In this document: in pieces, positions 7,185 to 16,198 of the stretch
Numbering within the stretch: the stretch's first letter is position 1
Layout of the letters: every line of letters begins with the position of its first letter
From: Burkholderia sp. WSM2230
GTDB lineage: Bacteria; Pseudomonadota; Gammaproteobacteria; Burkholderiales; Burkholderiaceae
DNA length: 64,000 nt
Reading direction: 5' to 3'
NCBI RefSeq assembly: GCF_000472445.1
Contig: NZ_AXAJ01000010.1
Coordinates: 62,001 to 126,000 of the forward strand
Notes under the pieces: generated by a model
What the model saw: the letters and a program-made list of their open reading frames with translations, nothing else
The model's database searches: none
Told to the model about the DNA's origin: nothing
Translations under genes and position numbers: made by a program

Positions 7185-9608
7185 TCAGGGCGCGGTGGAA
7201 ATCGTCAGGCATCGCCAGCCATCGGCAGATGCGTCGTTGAGCAGCGTGCCGCGCTCGCACGTGACGGGCCGCGTCTCGTGCATCGGCATCAACACGCGGA
7301 CCGCGTCCTGCGCTTGCGGCATCGAGCCTTCGTGTTCTACCGCGATCCGCAGCGCGTTGGCATCGCCGGTGATCGTCACGTTCCAGCGGCCTTGCGCACC
7401 CAGGCGCCAGGCTTCGCTTTCGCCGTCGTCTTCGATCGAACCGCCACGCGTCGTGCCTGTGCCTGCATGCGGCACGACGATGAACGCCCGTTCGTCGGCC
7501 GGACGGCCGAAGTGTTGTTCGGCAATGTTCAACGCAATTACGCTGCCCTCGCGCAGCAACATGACGGGCTGCTCGAACGGCGCGGGCAGCGTCACCGTCT
7601 GGCCGCCCTCGAACGATTCGCCGCTCCAGTACGAAACCCAGCGCGTTCCCGCGGGCAAATAGACGTCCCGCGCCGTTTGACCCGCCTCGACCACCGGTGC
7701 TATCAGCATCGAGGAACCGAGCATCATGTCGTCGCCATCGACAAGGCAGCGCGGATCGTGCGGAAATTCGGCGAACATGGGTCGCAGAACCGGCTCATAT
7801 GCGCTGTGCGATTGCCACAGCAACTCGTACAGATAAGGAATGAGCCGGTAGCGCAGCTTGATCAGAGCGGCGATCTGCTGCGTGACTTGCGGATACATCC
7901 ACGGTTCGTTGACCGTGCCGTCGTCGTTCCACGAGTGGATGCTAAAGCGCGGCAGGAAGATGCCGAACGCGACCCAGCGCGCGAACAGTTCCGGACCGGG
8001 CGCAGGGCCCGAAAATCCGCCGATGTCGTGGCCGCTGTTCGACACGCCGGACATGGCAAGCCCGAGGCCCATCTTGAGATTGAAGCGCAGCGTTTCCCAC
8101 GAGGTGTAGTTATCGCCCGACCACGTTTGCACGTAGCGATGCATGCCGACGCCGCCCGAACGCGAGACGAGGAACGGTCTGCGCTCAGGCGCGAATTCGC
8201 GCTGCGCGTCGCGCGAGGCCCGCATCATCAACTGCGTTTGCAGCACCTTGGCCTCGTGCGCCGGATACGCGTTGCCGAAGCCGCGCGCGATCGCGTCGCG
8301 CGTCCAGATCTCGAACTCGTTGTTGTCGTTCCAGGTCGCGGCTATGCCGTGTTTCAGCAGGCTCTCTTTCACGCGCGACTTCCACCAGTCGATCGTGCCG
8401 GGATTGGTGAAGTCCAGATATGCGCCGACTTCGTCCCAGAACTGCACCCACGCGGGCTCGCCGTCGCGCGATTCGATCAGCAGGCCTGCATTCGCAGCCT
8501 CTGCGAATGCAGGATGGTCCTGCAACAGACACGGCTTGATGTTCGCGCACAGACGCACGCCGTGTTCGAGGTAGCCGTTGACGAAACCGTCGATGTCCGG
8601 AAACTTCTCGCGGTTCCAGTTGAACACGTAGCGCTTCGCGCCAATCGACGTATAGCCCGACGACAGGTGGAACGAATCGCACAGCACGTCGTGCTCGCTG
8701 CATCGTTCGATGAATTCGCCCATGCGTTGCTGCGCATTGGGCGCGTCGGTGTAGCTCATTGTCGAGCCCGAATAGCCGAGTCCCCATTTGGGCATCCACG
8801 CGGGACGCCCGGTGAGCCACGTAAAGCGGCGCACCGCGTGCAAGGGCGTGTCCGCCGACGCAATGAAGTAGTAATCCAGATCGCCATGCTCGGCGACGAA
8901 ATGCCGATAGTGCCCGTGATAGTTGTCGAGCTCACGGCCCATGTCGAAGCGGCAATCCGCGAGCGTGTCGTAGAAGAGCCCGAAGCCGGTAGATGTTTCG
9001 GGTTGCCAGGTAATATAAAACGGTATGTGCTTGTAGAGCGGATCGGTGGTGCGCGCGTTATAACCCATCGCGTCGATGTTGCGCATCTCGTACGACTGTT
9101 CCGAACGATCGAGCGAACCGGCACGCTCGCCGAGGCCGACATACATCTCGTCCTTGCGCCGTTCGATGTAGTGATAGACGCGCTCGTCCCACCAGCCGAA
9201 GTTATACGACTGCGTCTTGCGGTCGTTCATCACGCGGTGCCAGACGGCGTCGCGCAAAATGTCCCACGCGCAGAAGCCGCCCTCGAGGGTGATGCTCACG
9301 CGAACGCACGCCGTTTGCACGACGAGCTGAGCGCCGTCGTTCGCAACCTGAAACGAAGGCGGCGTGAAGCCGCTCATATCGCGGCGGTCGCGGCCTTCCA
9401 GCGGAACGTCCTCCGCGCCCGGCGCGATGGCCCAGGTGCGCGGGCCATGCAGTGCTCCGTCGGGCAACACCAGTACGCGGATGATGTCGTCCGCGAGAAC
9501 GAAGAGTTCGATCCGGCAATTCTCGGGTGAGGCGAGAACGATGTGATTGCCTTCGTGAGACGCCAGCGCGAAGCGCGGCGGGTGCTTAAGATTCTTGATT
9601 GAACGCAT
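7185..9608 (-). CDS. Glycoside hydrolase family 31 (alpha-glucosidase / alpha-xylosidase)
   Basis: An 807-residue GH31 enzyme, close to the length of YicI-type alpha-xylosidases. It has an N-terminal beta-sandwich (residues about 1-260), then the (beta/alpha)8 barrel from PAWMPKWGLGYSGS (269 on). The expected nucleophile is D428 in WNDNNE and the acid/base D499 in WSGDN; both are present. Beta-sandwich domains follow at the C terminus. No signal peptide is visible, so it should be cytoplasmic and act on an imported sugar. It starts 18 bp after the MFS gene and precedes the porin, indicating one operon for uptake and hydrolysis of an alpha-linked oligosaccharide. Whether the substrate is an alpha-glucoside, alpha-xyloside or sulfoquinovoside cannot be settled by eye. 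Confidence 0.9.
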   Translation of the reverse strand: MRSIKNLKHPPRFALASHEGNHIVLASPENCRIELFVLADDIIRVLVLPDGALHGPRTWAIAPGAEDVPLEGRDRRDMSGFTPPSFQVANDGAQLVVQTACVRVSITLEGGFCAWDILRDAVWHRVMNDRKTQSYNFGWWDERVYHYIERRKDEMYVGLGERAGSLDRSEQSYEMRNIDAMGYNARTTDPLYKHIPFYITWQPETSTGFGLFYDTLADCRFDMGRELDNYHGHYRHFVAEHGDLDYYFIASADTPLHAVRRFTWLTGRPAWMPKWGLGYSGSTMSYTDAPNAQQRMGEFIERCSEHDVLCDSFHLSSGYTSIGAKRYVFNWNREKFPDIDGFVNGYLEHGVRLCANIKPCLLQDHPAFAEAANAGLLIESRDGEPAWVQFWDEVGAYLDFTNPGTIDWWKSRVKESLLKHGIAATWNDNNEFEIWTRDAIARGFGNAYPAHEAKVLQTQLMMRASRDAQREFAPERRPFLVSRSGGVGMHRYVQTWSGDNYTSWETLRFNLKMGLGLAMSGVSNSGHDIGGFSGPAPGPELFARWVAFGIFLPRFSIHSWNDDGTVNEPWMYPQVTQQIAALIKLRYRLIPYLYELLWQSHSAYEPVLRPMFAEFPHDPRCLVDGDDMMLGSSMLIAPVVEAGQTARDVYLPAGTRWVSYWSGESFEGGQTVTLPAPFEQPVMLLREGSVIALNIAEQHFGRPADERAFIVVPHAGTGTTRGGSIEDDGESEAWRLGAQGRWNVTITGDANALRIAVEHEGSMPQAQDAVRVLMPMHETRPVTCERGTLLNDASADGWRCLTISTAP

Positions 9609-9626
9609 GATGAGTGGTCGGTGAAA

Positions 9627-10934
9627 TCATGCAGCCGCGTTCGAAGCCGTATCGGCTCCGCGCGGACGTGCGTCGCGCGAAACGCCGCGCATCAGGATGA
9701 TCAGCAGCGTCGCGCCGATGATGTCGAAAGCGCCGAGCGCGCCGAAGAGCGGTGTGTAGCCGATCTTGTCCGCGAGCGCGCCGACCATCAGCGAAAAGCC
9801 GAGGCCGCCGATCCACGCGGACATGCCCGCAAAGCCCGCAACCGTACCCACTTCGCTCGGGTCGAAGACGTCGGCGGCGAGCGTATTGACGAGTGCCGAG
9901 ATCATCTGATGCGCGAAGCCGCCCACGCAGAAGAGTGCGATAGCTTCGTACGGCGATGCGACGAGACCGATGCAGGCGGGCCCGAGCATCATCAACGCGC
10001 CGAGCGCCACGCCCGTGATGCGCGACCAGATCAGCGGCACGCGCAGATGCTTCATCAGGAAGGGCGACAGGTAGCCGCCGAACAGGCCGCCCAGATCGGC
10101 TGCGAGAAACGGCAGCCACGCGAACAGCGCGATCTGCTTCAGATCCATATGACGCTGCGTGGCCAGATAAAGCGGAATCCAGAAGCTGAAGGTCTGCCAT
10201 GCTGGCTCGGCGAAAAAGCGGGCTTGCGCGATCGCCCAGAAACGGCGCGTGCTCAACACTTCGCGGATGCTGCTGCGCCGCGGTGCCGGCGGAGTCTGGC
10301 CGCTGATGATCGTTTCGCGCTCCGCTTCGCCGATTCGCGCATGCTCGGTCGGCGAACGGTACAGCGTGTACCACGCCGCGGCCCATACGAAGCCGAGCGC
10401 GCCGGTCACCGCGAACGCGCTTTGCCATCCGTAGCGAAGCGACAGGAATACGACGAGCGGGGGAGCGAGCAGCGAACCGAGCGAGGTACCTGCATTGAAG
10501 TAGCCCACGGCCACGGACTTCTCGCGATTCGGAAACCACTCGGCGACCACCTTCATGCCGGCCGGAATCGCGACCGCTTCAGTGAGACCCATCAGGCCGC
10601 GCAGCGCGGCGAGCGAGAACCAGCCGCTCGCGAAGCCATGCAGCACGCCTGTCAGCGACCACAGGCAGGCAAAGAGGGCAAAACCGAGGCGCAGACCGAT
10701 CAGGTCGATGATGAGGCCGCAGACCGGCTGCATGATGGTGTATCCCACCTGGAAGGCGCCGACCACATACGAGTATTGCTGCGTGCTCATGTGCATGAGC
10801 TTCATCAGTTCTGGAGCCATCACGCCGAGGGCATTGCGCGACAGGTAATTGACGATGGTCCCAAGACAGACGAGGGCGATGATCCACCAGCGCAAACCGA
10901 TGATTGTCTTCAAGGTATGTCTCCGTGCTCGCAT
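9627..10934 (-). CDS. MFS transporter, anion:cation symporter (ACS)-like
   Basis: A 435-residue integral membrane protein with about 12 predicted transmembrane segments in two six-helix halves separated by a cytoplasmic loop (RSPTEHARIGEAERETIISGQ). The first helix WWIIALVCLGTIVNYLSRNALGVMAPEL and the EWFPNREKSVAVGYFNAGTSLGS motif are typical of the ACS family (hexuronate, glucarate and other sugar-acid symporters). It is the promoter-proximal gene of the MFS-GH31-porin operon and should bring the glycoside across the inner membrane. An ACS-type carrier paired with GH31 hints that the substrate carries an acidic group, but this is inference. Confidence 0.9.
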   Translation of the reverse strand: MRARRHTLKTIIGLRWWIIALVCLGTIVNYLSRNALGVMAPELMKLMHMSTQQYSYVVGAFQVGYTIMQPVCGLIIDLIGLRLGFALFACLWSLTGVLHGFASGWFSLAALRGLMGLTEAVAIPAGMKVVAEWFPNREKSVAVGYFNAGTSLGSLLAPPLVVFLSLRYGWQSAFAVTGALGFVWAAAWYTLYRSPTEHARIGEAERETIISGQTPPAPRRSSIREVLSTRRFWAIAQARFFAEPAWQTFSFWIPLYLATQRHMDLKQIALFAWLPFLAADLGGLFGGYLSPFLMKHLRVPLIWSRITGVALGALMMLGPACIGLVASPYEAIALFCVGGFAHQMISALVNTLAADVFDPSEVGTVAGFAGMSAWIGGLGFSLMVGALADKIGYTPLFGALGAFDIIGATLLIILMRGVSRDARPRGADTASNAAA

Positions 10935-11522
10935 GTCCGGCGGCTGCGGCTGGCGCGATCATGCGCGAATTCGAACATTTTTGGGTGTTTAGTGTCAGTC
11001 ATCGTATCACTGTGAGACTTCTTTGTTACTAGGGAAAACCATATCAACCGGGCAATGGGCAAGACGTCATCGGCGTTTAGTCGGGGTGCTGCCCCGTGGT
11101 GCCCCTAGACGTCAGATGACTGCTTTAAGTGGCAGAACTTCAATCAAATGTTCTTTCGAACATACAATGTTCATTGGCGATCAAGTTCATGCTGCAGGCA
11201 AAGTACCCCGGGCGCAGCCGGGCCCCGAGCCGCCGCCAGGCGTCTCTCACTGCATCGGGCAACACTCTGTGGAGACCATAATGCTTCGGCTTCCGAAATA
11301 AATTGATGCAGACGGGCGATTGCTGGGCTTAAAGCGGACACCATTCCTCACCGCCATTCGCTGGCTGCGTCAGTTCCCGCTCGCGCGACGCCCGGAATGT
11401 AACGGGAAGTAACGTCTCGCCCCTGCTGCGATCTAATGCATCAGTTATTACAAAGTTGAAATACGCCGCTCGCGGCCTTGCGCTATATTTCCGCCAACAA
11501 CACATTCTTCCAAGGGTGATCG
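10935..11522. other. Divergent intergenic region with repeated ATGTTC/GAACAT motifs
   Basis: About 590 bases without a credible gene lie between the MFS operon (minus) and a small exported protein (plus). The ATGTTC/GAACAT hexamer occurs at 10973-10978, 11148-11153, 11158-11163 and 11167-11172, and two of these form the 16-bp palindrome listed separately. No regulator gene is next to the operon. Confidence 0.5.
11148..11163. promoter_or_regulatory. Palindrome ATGTTC-N4-GAACAT
   Basis: Perfect 6-bp arms around TTTC. It is immediately followed by a second short palindrome, CAATG-TT-CATTG (11165-11176). It lies in the control region of the MFS-GH31-porin operon, so it is a candidate operator for a trans-encoded regulator. 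Function is inferred from position only. Confidence 0.35.
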
Positions 11523-11870
11523 ATGAAGTCCGCTCGTTTTGTTCCGCTTCTGATCGGGGTCGTTGCGTTGGGCGCGTCGGGTGCAGCAATGGCCGGCGGG
11601 GTCAACATCGGGGTGAATATCGGCATTCCCGCGCCGGTCTATGTGGCGCCCGCTCCGGTTTATGCACCGCCGCCTCCGCCTCCGCCGCCTGTCGTGTATC
11701 AGCCCGCGCCTGTGTATTACGGCGCTCCGGCCATTGTGATCGGCTGGCACGGCGACCGCTACTGGGACGGCCGCCGCTACTGGGCGCGTGACGAGTGGTA
11801 TCGTCATCATCCGCCGGGGCGTTATGACTATCGCCGCGATCACTACGATCACGGTCGCGGCTGGCACTGA
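11523..11870 (+). CDS. Small exported Pro/Tyr-rich protein
   Basis: The 115-residue product has a clear signal peptide (residues 1-24, cleavage after AMA). A short GVNIGVNIGIPAPVYV segment, a proline tract of eight residues flanked by PVYxxPxPV repeats, and a His/Tyr/Arg/Asp-rich C-terminal half (GDRYWDGRRYWARDEW) follow. Proteins of this composition are common in Burkholderiaceae genomes as periplasmic or surface proteins of unknown function. The gene is monocistronic, ending 30 bp before a strong terminator. The repeated polar tail could bind metal or cell-wall polymers, but no function can be assigned. Confidence 0.8.
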   Translation: MKSARFVPLLIGVVALGASGAAMAGGVNIGVNIGIPAPVYVAPAPVYAPPPPPPPPVVYQPAPVYYGAPAIVIGWHGDRYWDGRRYWARDEWYRHHPPGRYDYRRDHYDHGRGWH

Positions 11871-11900
11871 GTCGCAGCAGCGACTCATTGGCAGCGACAG

Positions 11901-11926
11901 AAACCGCCCGAATGGGCGGTTTTTTT
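11901..11926 (+). terminator. Rho-independent terminator
   Basis: AAACCGCCC-GAAT-GGGCGGTTT is a perfect 9-bp stem with a 4-base loop followed by a run of T. It ends the transcript of the small exported protein. Confidence 0.9.
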
Positions 11927-12031
11927 ATGGCCTCGCGAGCCGGACCAGTGGCCAGACGGGCTTACGGTTGGGGTAGATTTATTGGGTAGAATTCCCTCAC
12001 CACGAATTGTCCACTGACCACCAAGGCGCTT

Positions 12032-13990
12032 ATGACAACTGGCTCGCGACGGGTTCCATCGCCTCGTGCACTTAAATGTGTCATTTCCAGGCTCTCGCGC
12101 GTCGGTTCGGCGGTCGTGTCAAGTTCATCGCGCAATGCAGGCGTCGTGGTGCTGCTGTGCGGTGTGCTCGCCGCAGCCGGTCTTTTCGCGGCGCCTCGCG
12201 CTCACGCGGTCTATGCGATCGCCCAGTACGGCGAGCCGAAATATCCAGCGGACTTCAAGCATTTCGACTACGTCAATCCGGATGCGCCGAAGGGCGGCAC
12301 ACTCGTGCTGGCCAATCCGAGCCGCCTCACCAGCTTCGATAAGTTCAATCCGTTCACCTTGCGCGGCAACACCGCGCCCGGCGTGGACCTGCTGTTCGAA
12401 AGCCTGACGACGGGCAGCAGCGACGAAGTGGCGTCCGCGTATGGACTGCTCGCCGACGACATCAAGGTCGCGCCGGACGGCCTGTCGACCACCTTCCATA
12501 TCAACCCGCGCGCCCGTTTCTCGAACGGCGATCCCGTTACCGCGGACGACGTCAAGTATTCGCTCGACACGCTCAAGAGTCCGCAGGCCGCGCCGCAATT
12601 CATGTCGATCTTCGGGCAGATCGTACGCGCGGTCGTCGTCGATCCGCACACGGTACGGTTCGAGTTTCACCAACGCAATCGCGAGCTGCCGTTGCTCGCG
12701 GGCGGCATGCCGGTGTTTTCACGCAAGTGGGGGATGAAACCTGACGGCAGCCATATTCCGTTCGATCAACTCGCGTTTGAAAAGCCGATTGGCAGCGGCC
12801 CGTATCTGATCGAACGCTACGACAACGGACGCACGATCACCTACCGCCGCGATCCTGACTACTGGGGTGCGGCGTTGCCGGTCCGCGCGGGCATGTACAA
12901 CTTTGATCGCATCGTCTACAAGCTGTATTCGGATAGCGTCGCGCGGCTCGAGGCCTTCAAGGCCGGCGAATACGATGCGCTCGTGGAATATGTGGCGCGC
13001 AACTGGGTGCGGCGCGACGTGGGCAAGAGGTTCGATAGCGGCGAGCTCATCAAGAAGGTGTTCCCCCAACATAACGGCACGGGCATGCAGGGCTTCATGC
13101 TCAACACGCGGCGGCCGCTGTTTCAGGACGTGCGCGTGCGCAAGGCGCTCGATCTCGCGCTCGACTTCCAGTGGCTCAACCGGCAGTTGTTCTTCAATCA
13201 GTACACGCGTATCGACAGTTTCTTTGCCAATACCGATCTGCAGGCGAAGGGCCTGCCGTCGGCGGGCGAACTGGCGCTGCTCGAACCATGGCGCGCGAGG
13301 CTCGATCCCGCGGTGTTCGGGCCGCCGCCGAAGCAGCCCGATACCGATCCGCCGGGCTCATTGCGCGCGAATCTGCTGCAGGCGCGCGCGTTGTTGCAGG
13401 AGGCAGGGTGGACCTATCGCGACGGCGCGCTGCGCAATGCAAAGGGCGAACCGTTCGAGTTCGAAATACTCGACGACTCGGGATCGGCCACGCAGATGGA
13501 GCCGATTGTCGCGACCTTTATCCGCAACCTGAAAAAGCTCGGGATAACCGCAACGTTTCGCGTCGCCGATTTTGCGGTGTACCAGAAGCGCCTCGACGCA
13601 TTCGACTTCGACACCACGACGATCCGCATGCCGGACGTGCAGGTGCCCGGCTCCGAACAGATCGAGCGCTTCGGCAGCAGGGCGGCGGACACCAACGGCT
13701 CGGACAATGTGATCGGACTGAAGTCGCCGGCGGTGGATGCGATCCTGCGCGCGCTCGTGCAAGCGCAGACGCGCGAGCAGCTGCTCGACGCGACGCATGC
13801 GCTCGATCGCGTGCTGATGCATGGCTATTACGTCGTGCCGCATTGGTACAGCGCGACGCATCGCGTGGCATTCAAGCGCGGGCTTGCCTGGCCGGCGAAG
13901 CTGCCCCTGTACTATGGGGCCGAAGGCTGGATCACATCGACGTGGTGGTTCGCACAGCCGCAACCGGCAAGCCGGGCTGAGCCGCAGTGA
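12032..13990 (+). CDS. yejA: Family 5 periplasmic peptide-binding protein (YejA-like)
   Basis: A 652-residue extracellular solute-binding protein of the SBP_bac_5 family. A long N-terminal region with a hydrophobic export segment (VVVLLCGVLAAAGLF, ending APRAHA) precedes the mature domain. The mature start AIAQYGEPKYPADFKHFDYVNPDAPKGG is characteristic of YejA, and GLSTTFHINPRARFSNGDPVTADDVKYS is the family 5 signature region. It binds oligopeptides in the periplasm and delivers them to YejBEF. In Escherichia coli this system imports microcin C; in alphaproteobacteria YejABEF imports muropeptides. The permease gene starts 64 bp downstream. The exact start codon is uncertain because the pre-signal region is unusually long. 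Confidence 0.9.
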   Translation: MTTGSRRVPSPRALKCVISRLSRVGSAVVSSSSRNAGVVVLLCGVLAAAGLFAAPRAHAVYAIAQYGEPKYPADFKHFDYVNPDAPKGGTLVLANPSRLTSFDKFNPFTLRGNTAPGVDLLFESLTTGSSDEVASAYGLLADDIKVAPDGLSTTFHINPRARFSNGDPVTADDVKYSLDTLKSPQAAPQFMSIFGQIVRAVVVDPHTVRFEFHQRNRELPLLAGGMPVFSRKWGMKPDGSHIPFDQLAFEKPIGSGPYLIERYDNGRTITYRRDPDYWGAALPVRAGMYNFDRIVYKLYSDSVARLEAFKAGEYDALVEYVARNWVRRDVGKRFDSGELIKKVFPQHNGTGMQGFMLNTRRPLFQDVRVRKALDLALDFQWLNRQLFFNQYTRIDSFFANTDLQAKGLPSAGELALLEPWRARLDPAVFGPPPKQPDTDPPGSLRANLLQARALLQEAGWTYRDGALRNAKGEPFEFEILDDSGSATQMEPIVATFIRNLKKLGITATFRVADFAVYQKRLDAFDFDTTTIRMPDVQVPGSEQIERFGSRAADTNGSDNVIGLKSPAVDAILRALVQAQTREQLLDATHALDRVLMHGYYVVPHWYSATHRVAFKRGLAWPAKLPLYYGAEGWITSTWWFAQPQPASRAEPQ

Positions 13991-14054
13991 TCCGCCGCAT
14001 TCAGGCCGCGCGCTATAGTCATTCAATCACCGCCCTCGCAACGGAACGCCCGCC

Positions 14055-15092
14055 ATGTGGAGCTACATTCTCAAACGCCTGCTGCTGATGATCCCGACAT
14101 TGCTCGGCGTGCTGACGCTGACCTTCGTCGTGATCCAGTTCGTGCCGGGCGGTCCTGTCGAACAGATGCAGCATGAACTGCGCAAGGGCGCCGAAGGCGC
14201 GGTGCCGTTCGGTCTGCGCTCGCACAACGGTGTGGACGCGCAGCAGATCGCACAGCTGAAGGCGCTGTACGGTTTCGACAAGCCGCCGCTCGAGCGCTAC
14301 GTGCTGATGCTCAAGCGCTTCTCGACGTTCGACCTCGGGCAGAGCTATTTCCGCCATCAGAGCGTGTGGTCGCTGATCGTGTCGAAGTTGCCGGTGTCGA
14401 TCAGCATCGGTCTATGGACGTTTTTTCTCACATATCTGATTTCGGTGCCGCTCGGCATTGCGAAAGCCGTGCGCAACGGCTCGCGCTTCGACGTCGCGAC
14501 GAGTCTCGTCGTGCTGATCGGGTACGCGATTCCGGGTTTCGTGCTTGGCGTGCTGCTGCTCGTGTTGTTCGGCGGGGGCACCTTCCTGCAGCTTTTTCCG
14601 TTGCGCAACCTCACCTCGGATAACTGGGCGCAATTGAGCGTGGTCGGCAAGATTCTCGATTATCTGTGGCATATCGCGTTGCCGATCACGGCGTCGGTGG
14701 TCGGCAGTTTCGCGGTGGTGACGATGCTTACGAAAAACGCCTTCCTCGATGAGATTCGCAAACAATATGTGCTGACCGCGCGCGCCAAAGGTCTTTCGGA
14801 GAAACGCGTGCTGTGGAAGCACGTGTTTCGCAACGCGATGCTGCCGCTGATCGTGGGCTTTCCTGCTGCGTTTATCGGGGCTTTTTTCACGGGCAGTCTG
14901 CTGATCGAGACGCTTTTCTCGCTCGACGGTCTCGGCTTGCTGTCCTATGAATCGGTCGTGCGGCGCGATTATCCGGTCGTGCTCGGCACGCTGTATCTCT
15001 TCACGTTGATCGGTCTTGCGACCAAGCTCATTTCCGATCTTTGCTACGTGTGGGTCGACCCCCGCATCCAATTCGAACAACTGGAACGCTGA
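14055..15092 (+). CDS. yejB: Peptide ABC transporter permease YejB
   Basis: A 345-residue inner-membrane permease. The first transmembrane helix (YILKRLLLMIPTLLGVLTLTFVVIQFVPGG) and the DppB-type periplasmic segment are followed by about five further helices and the binding-protein-dependent transport motif near 270-290 (EKRVLWKHVFRNAMLPLIVG). The Yej-type insert of about 60 residues after helix 1 (EQMQHELRKGAEGAVPFGLR) distinguishes it from DppB/OppB. It ends in TGATG, sharing one base with the yejE start, so the permeases are translationally coupled. Confidence 0.93.
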   Translation: MWSYILKRLLLMIPTLLGVLTLTFVVIQFVPGGPVEQMQHELRKGAEGAVPFGLRSHNGVDAQQIAQLKALYGFDKPPLERYVLMLKRFSTFDLGQSYFRHQSVWSLIVSKLPVSISIGLWTFFLTYLISVPLGIAKAVRNGSRFDVATSLVVLIGYAIPGFVLGVLLLVLFGGGTFLQLFPLRNLTSDNWAQLSVVGKILDYLWHIALPITASVVGSFAVVTMLTKNAFLDEIRKQYVLTARAKGLSEKRVLWKHVFRNAMLPLIVGFPAAFIGAFFTGSLLIETLFSLDGLGLLSYESVVRRDYPVVLGTLYLFTLIGLATKLISDLCYVWVDPRIQFEQLER

Positions 15093-16198
15093 TGAATCGA
15101 GCCCGCCTTTCAGCCGATGCAGCAGCCCGCGTGGAGCCCGCGCGCGCGTTCGTCTCGCCTTCGCCCGCGCGCCGCGTGTGGCAGCGGTTTCGCCAGCAGC
15201 GTCTTGGCTACTGGAGCCTGATCGTGTTCGTCGCGGCCTTCGTGGCGAGCCTCGCGGGTCCGCTGTGGTCGAACGACAAGCCGCTCATGGTGCGCTACGA
15301 CGGGCATTTGTATTTCCCGCTTTTTCAGACCTACGCGGAAACCACCTTCGGCGGCGATTTTCCGACGCCAGCAGATTATCTCGATCCCTACATCAGGCAG
15401 CGTTTCGATGCGCCTGGCAACTTCGCCGTGTATCCGCCGAATCATTACTACTACGACACGCTCAACTATTTTTCGAAAGCGCCCAACCCCGCGCCGCCTT
15501 CGCGTGAAAACTGGCTCGGCACCGATGACCGCGGCCGCGATCTGTTCGCCCGGCTGTTGTACGGCTTTCGTGTTTCGGTGGAATTCGGCCTCGTGCTGAC
15601 GTTCATCGGCACGATACTTGGCATCGCGGCGGGCGCGGTGCAAGGTTATTTCGGAGGACGTACCGATATCATCGGGCAGCGCCTGATAGAAATCTGGAGC
15701 GCAATGCCGGAGCTTTATCTGCTGATCATTTTCTCGTCCATCTTCGAGCCGGGTTTCATTCTGCTGATCGTGCTGCTCTCGCTGTTCGGCTGGATTGGGC
15801 TGTCCGACTATGTGCGCGCGGAATTTCTGCGTAACCGCCAGCAGGACTATGTGCGCGCGGCGAAGGCCATGGGTCTGTCGAACTGGCAAATCATGTGGCG
15901 GCATGTGCTGCCCAATAGCCTTACGCCGGTCATTACATTCCTTCCGTTTCGCATGAGCGGAGCGATTCTCGCGTTGACCAGCCTCGACTTTCTCGGCCTT
16001 GGCGTACCTTCGCCGACACCGAGTCTCGGCGAACTGCTCGCGCAGGGTAAGGCGAATCTGGACGCGTGGTGGATCTCGCTGTCCACCTTCGGTGTTCTGG
16101 TCGCGATGCTGTTGCTGCTGACTTTCATGGGCGACGCGCTACGTAACGCGCTCGACACCCGCATCTCCGATGCTATGCGCGCCGGAGGTAATCAGTGA
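15092..16198 (+). CDS. yejE: Peptide ABC transporter permease YejE
   Basis: This 368-residue partner permease has a cytoplasmic N-terminus, one helix (YWSLIVFVAAFVASLAGPLW), a long periplasmic loop of about 100 residues (YDGHLYFPLFQTYAETTFGGDF) diagnostic of YejE, then five helices. The DppC-type EAA motif (GLSNWQIMWRHVLPNSLTP) contacts the ATPase. The ATG at 15092 overlaps the yejB stop by one base and is preferred over an upstream in-frame start at 15041 inside yejB. Its stop overlaps the GTG start of yejF (GTGA). It forms the transmembrane pore with YejB. Confidence 0.93.
   Translation: MNRARLSADAAARVEPARAFVSPSPARRVWQRFRQQRLGYWSLIVFVAAFVASLAGPLWSNDKPLMVRYDGHLYFPLFQTYAETTFGGDFPTPADYLDPYIRQRFDAPGNFAVYPPNHYYYDTLNYFSKAPNPAPPSRENWLGTDDRGRDLFARLLYGFRVSVEFGLVLTFIGTILGIAAGAVQGYFGGRTDIIGQRLIEIWSAMPELYLLIIFSSIFEPGFILLIVLLSLFGWIGLSDYVRAEFLRNRQQDYVRAAKAMGLSNWQIMWRHVLPNSLTPVITFLPFRMSGAILALTSLDFLGLGVPSPTPSLGELLAQGKANLDAWWISLSTFGVLVAMLLLLTFMGDALRNALDTRISDAMRAGGNQ

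Noticed and set aside
7173..9530. 785-codon plus-strand frame opposite GH31
   Set aside because: No domain or motif; the opposite strand encodes an intact GH31 with both catalytic Asp residues. High-GC antisense frames are common.
9621..11015. 464-codon plus-strand frame opposite the MFS gene
   Set aside because: Low-complexity Arg/Gln/Glu-rich antisense of a clear 12-helix transporter.
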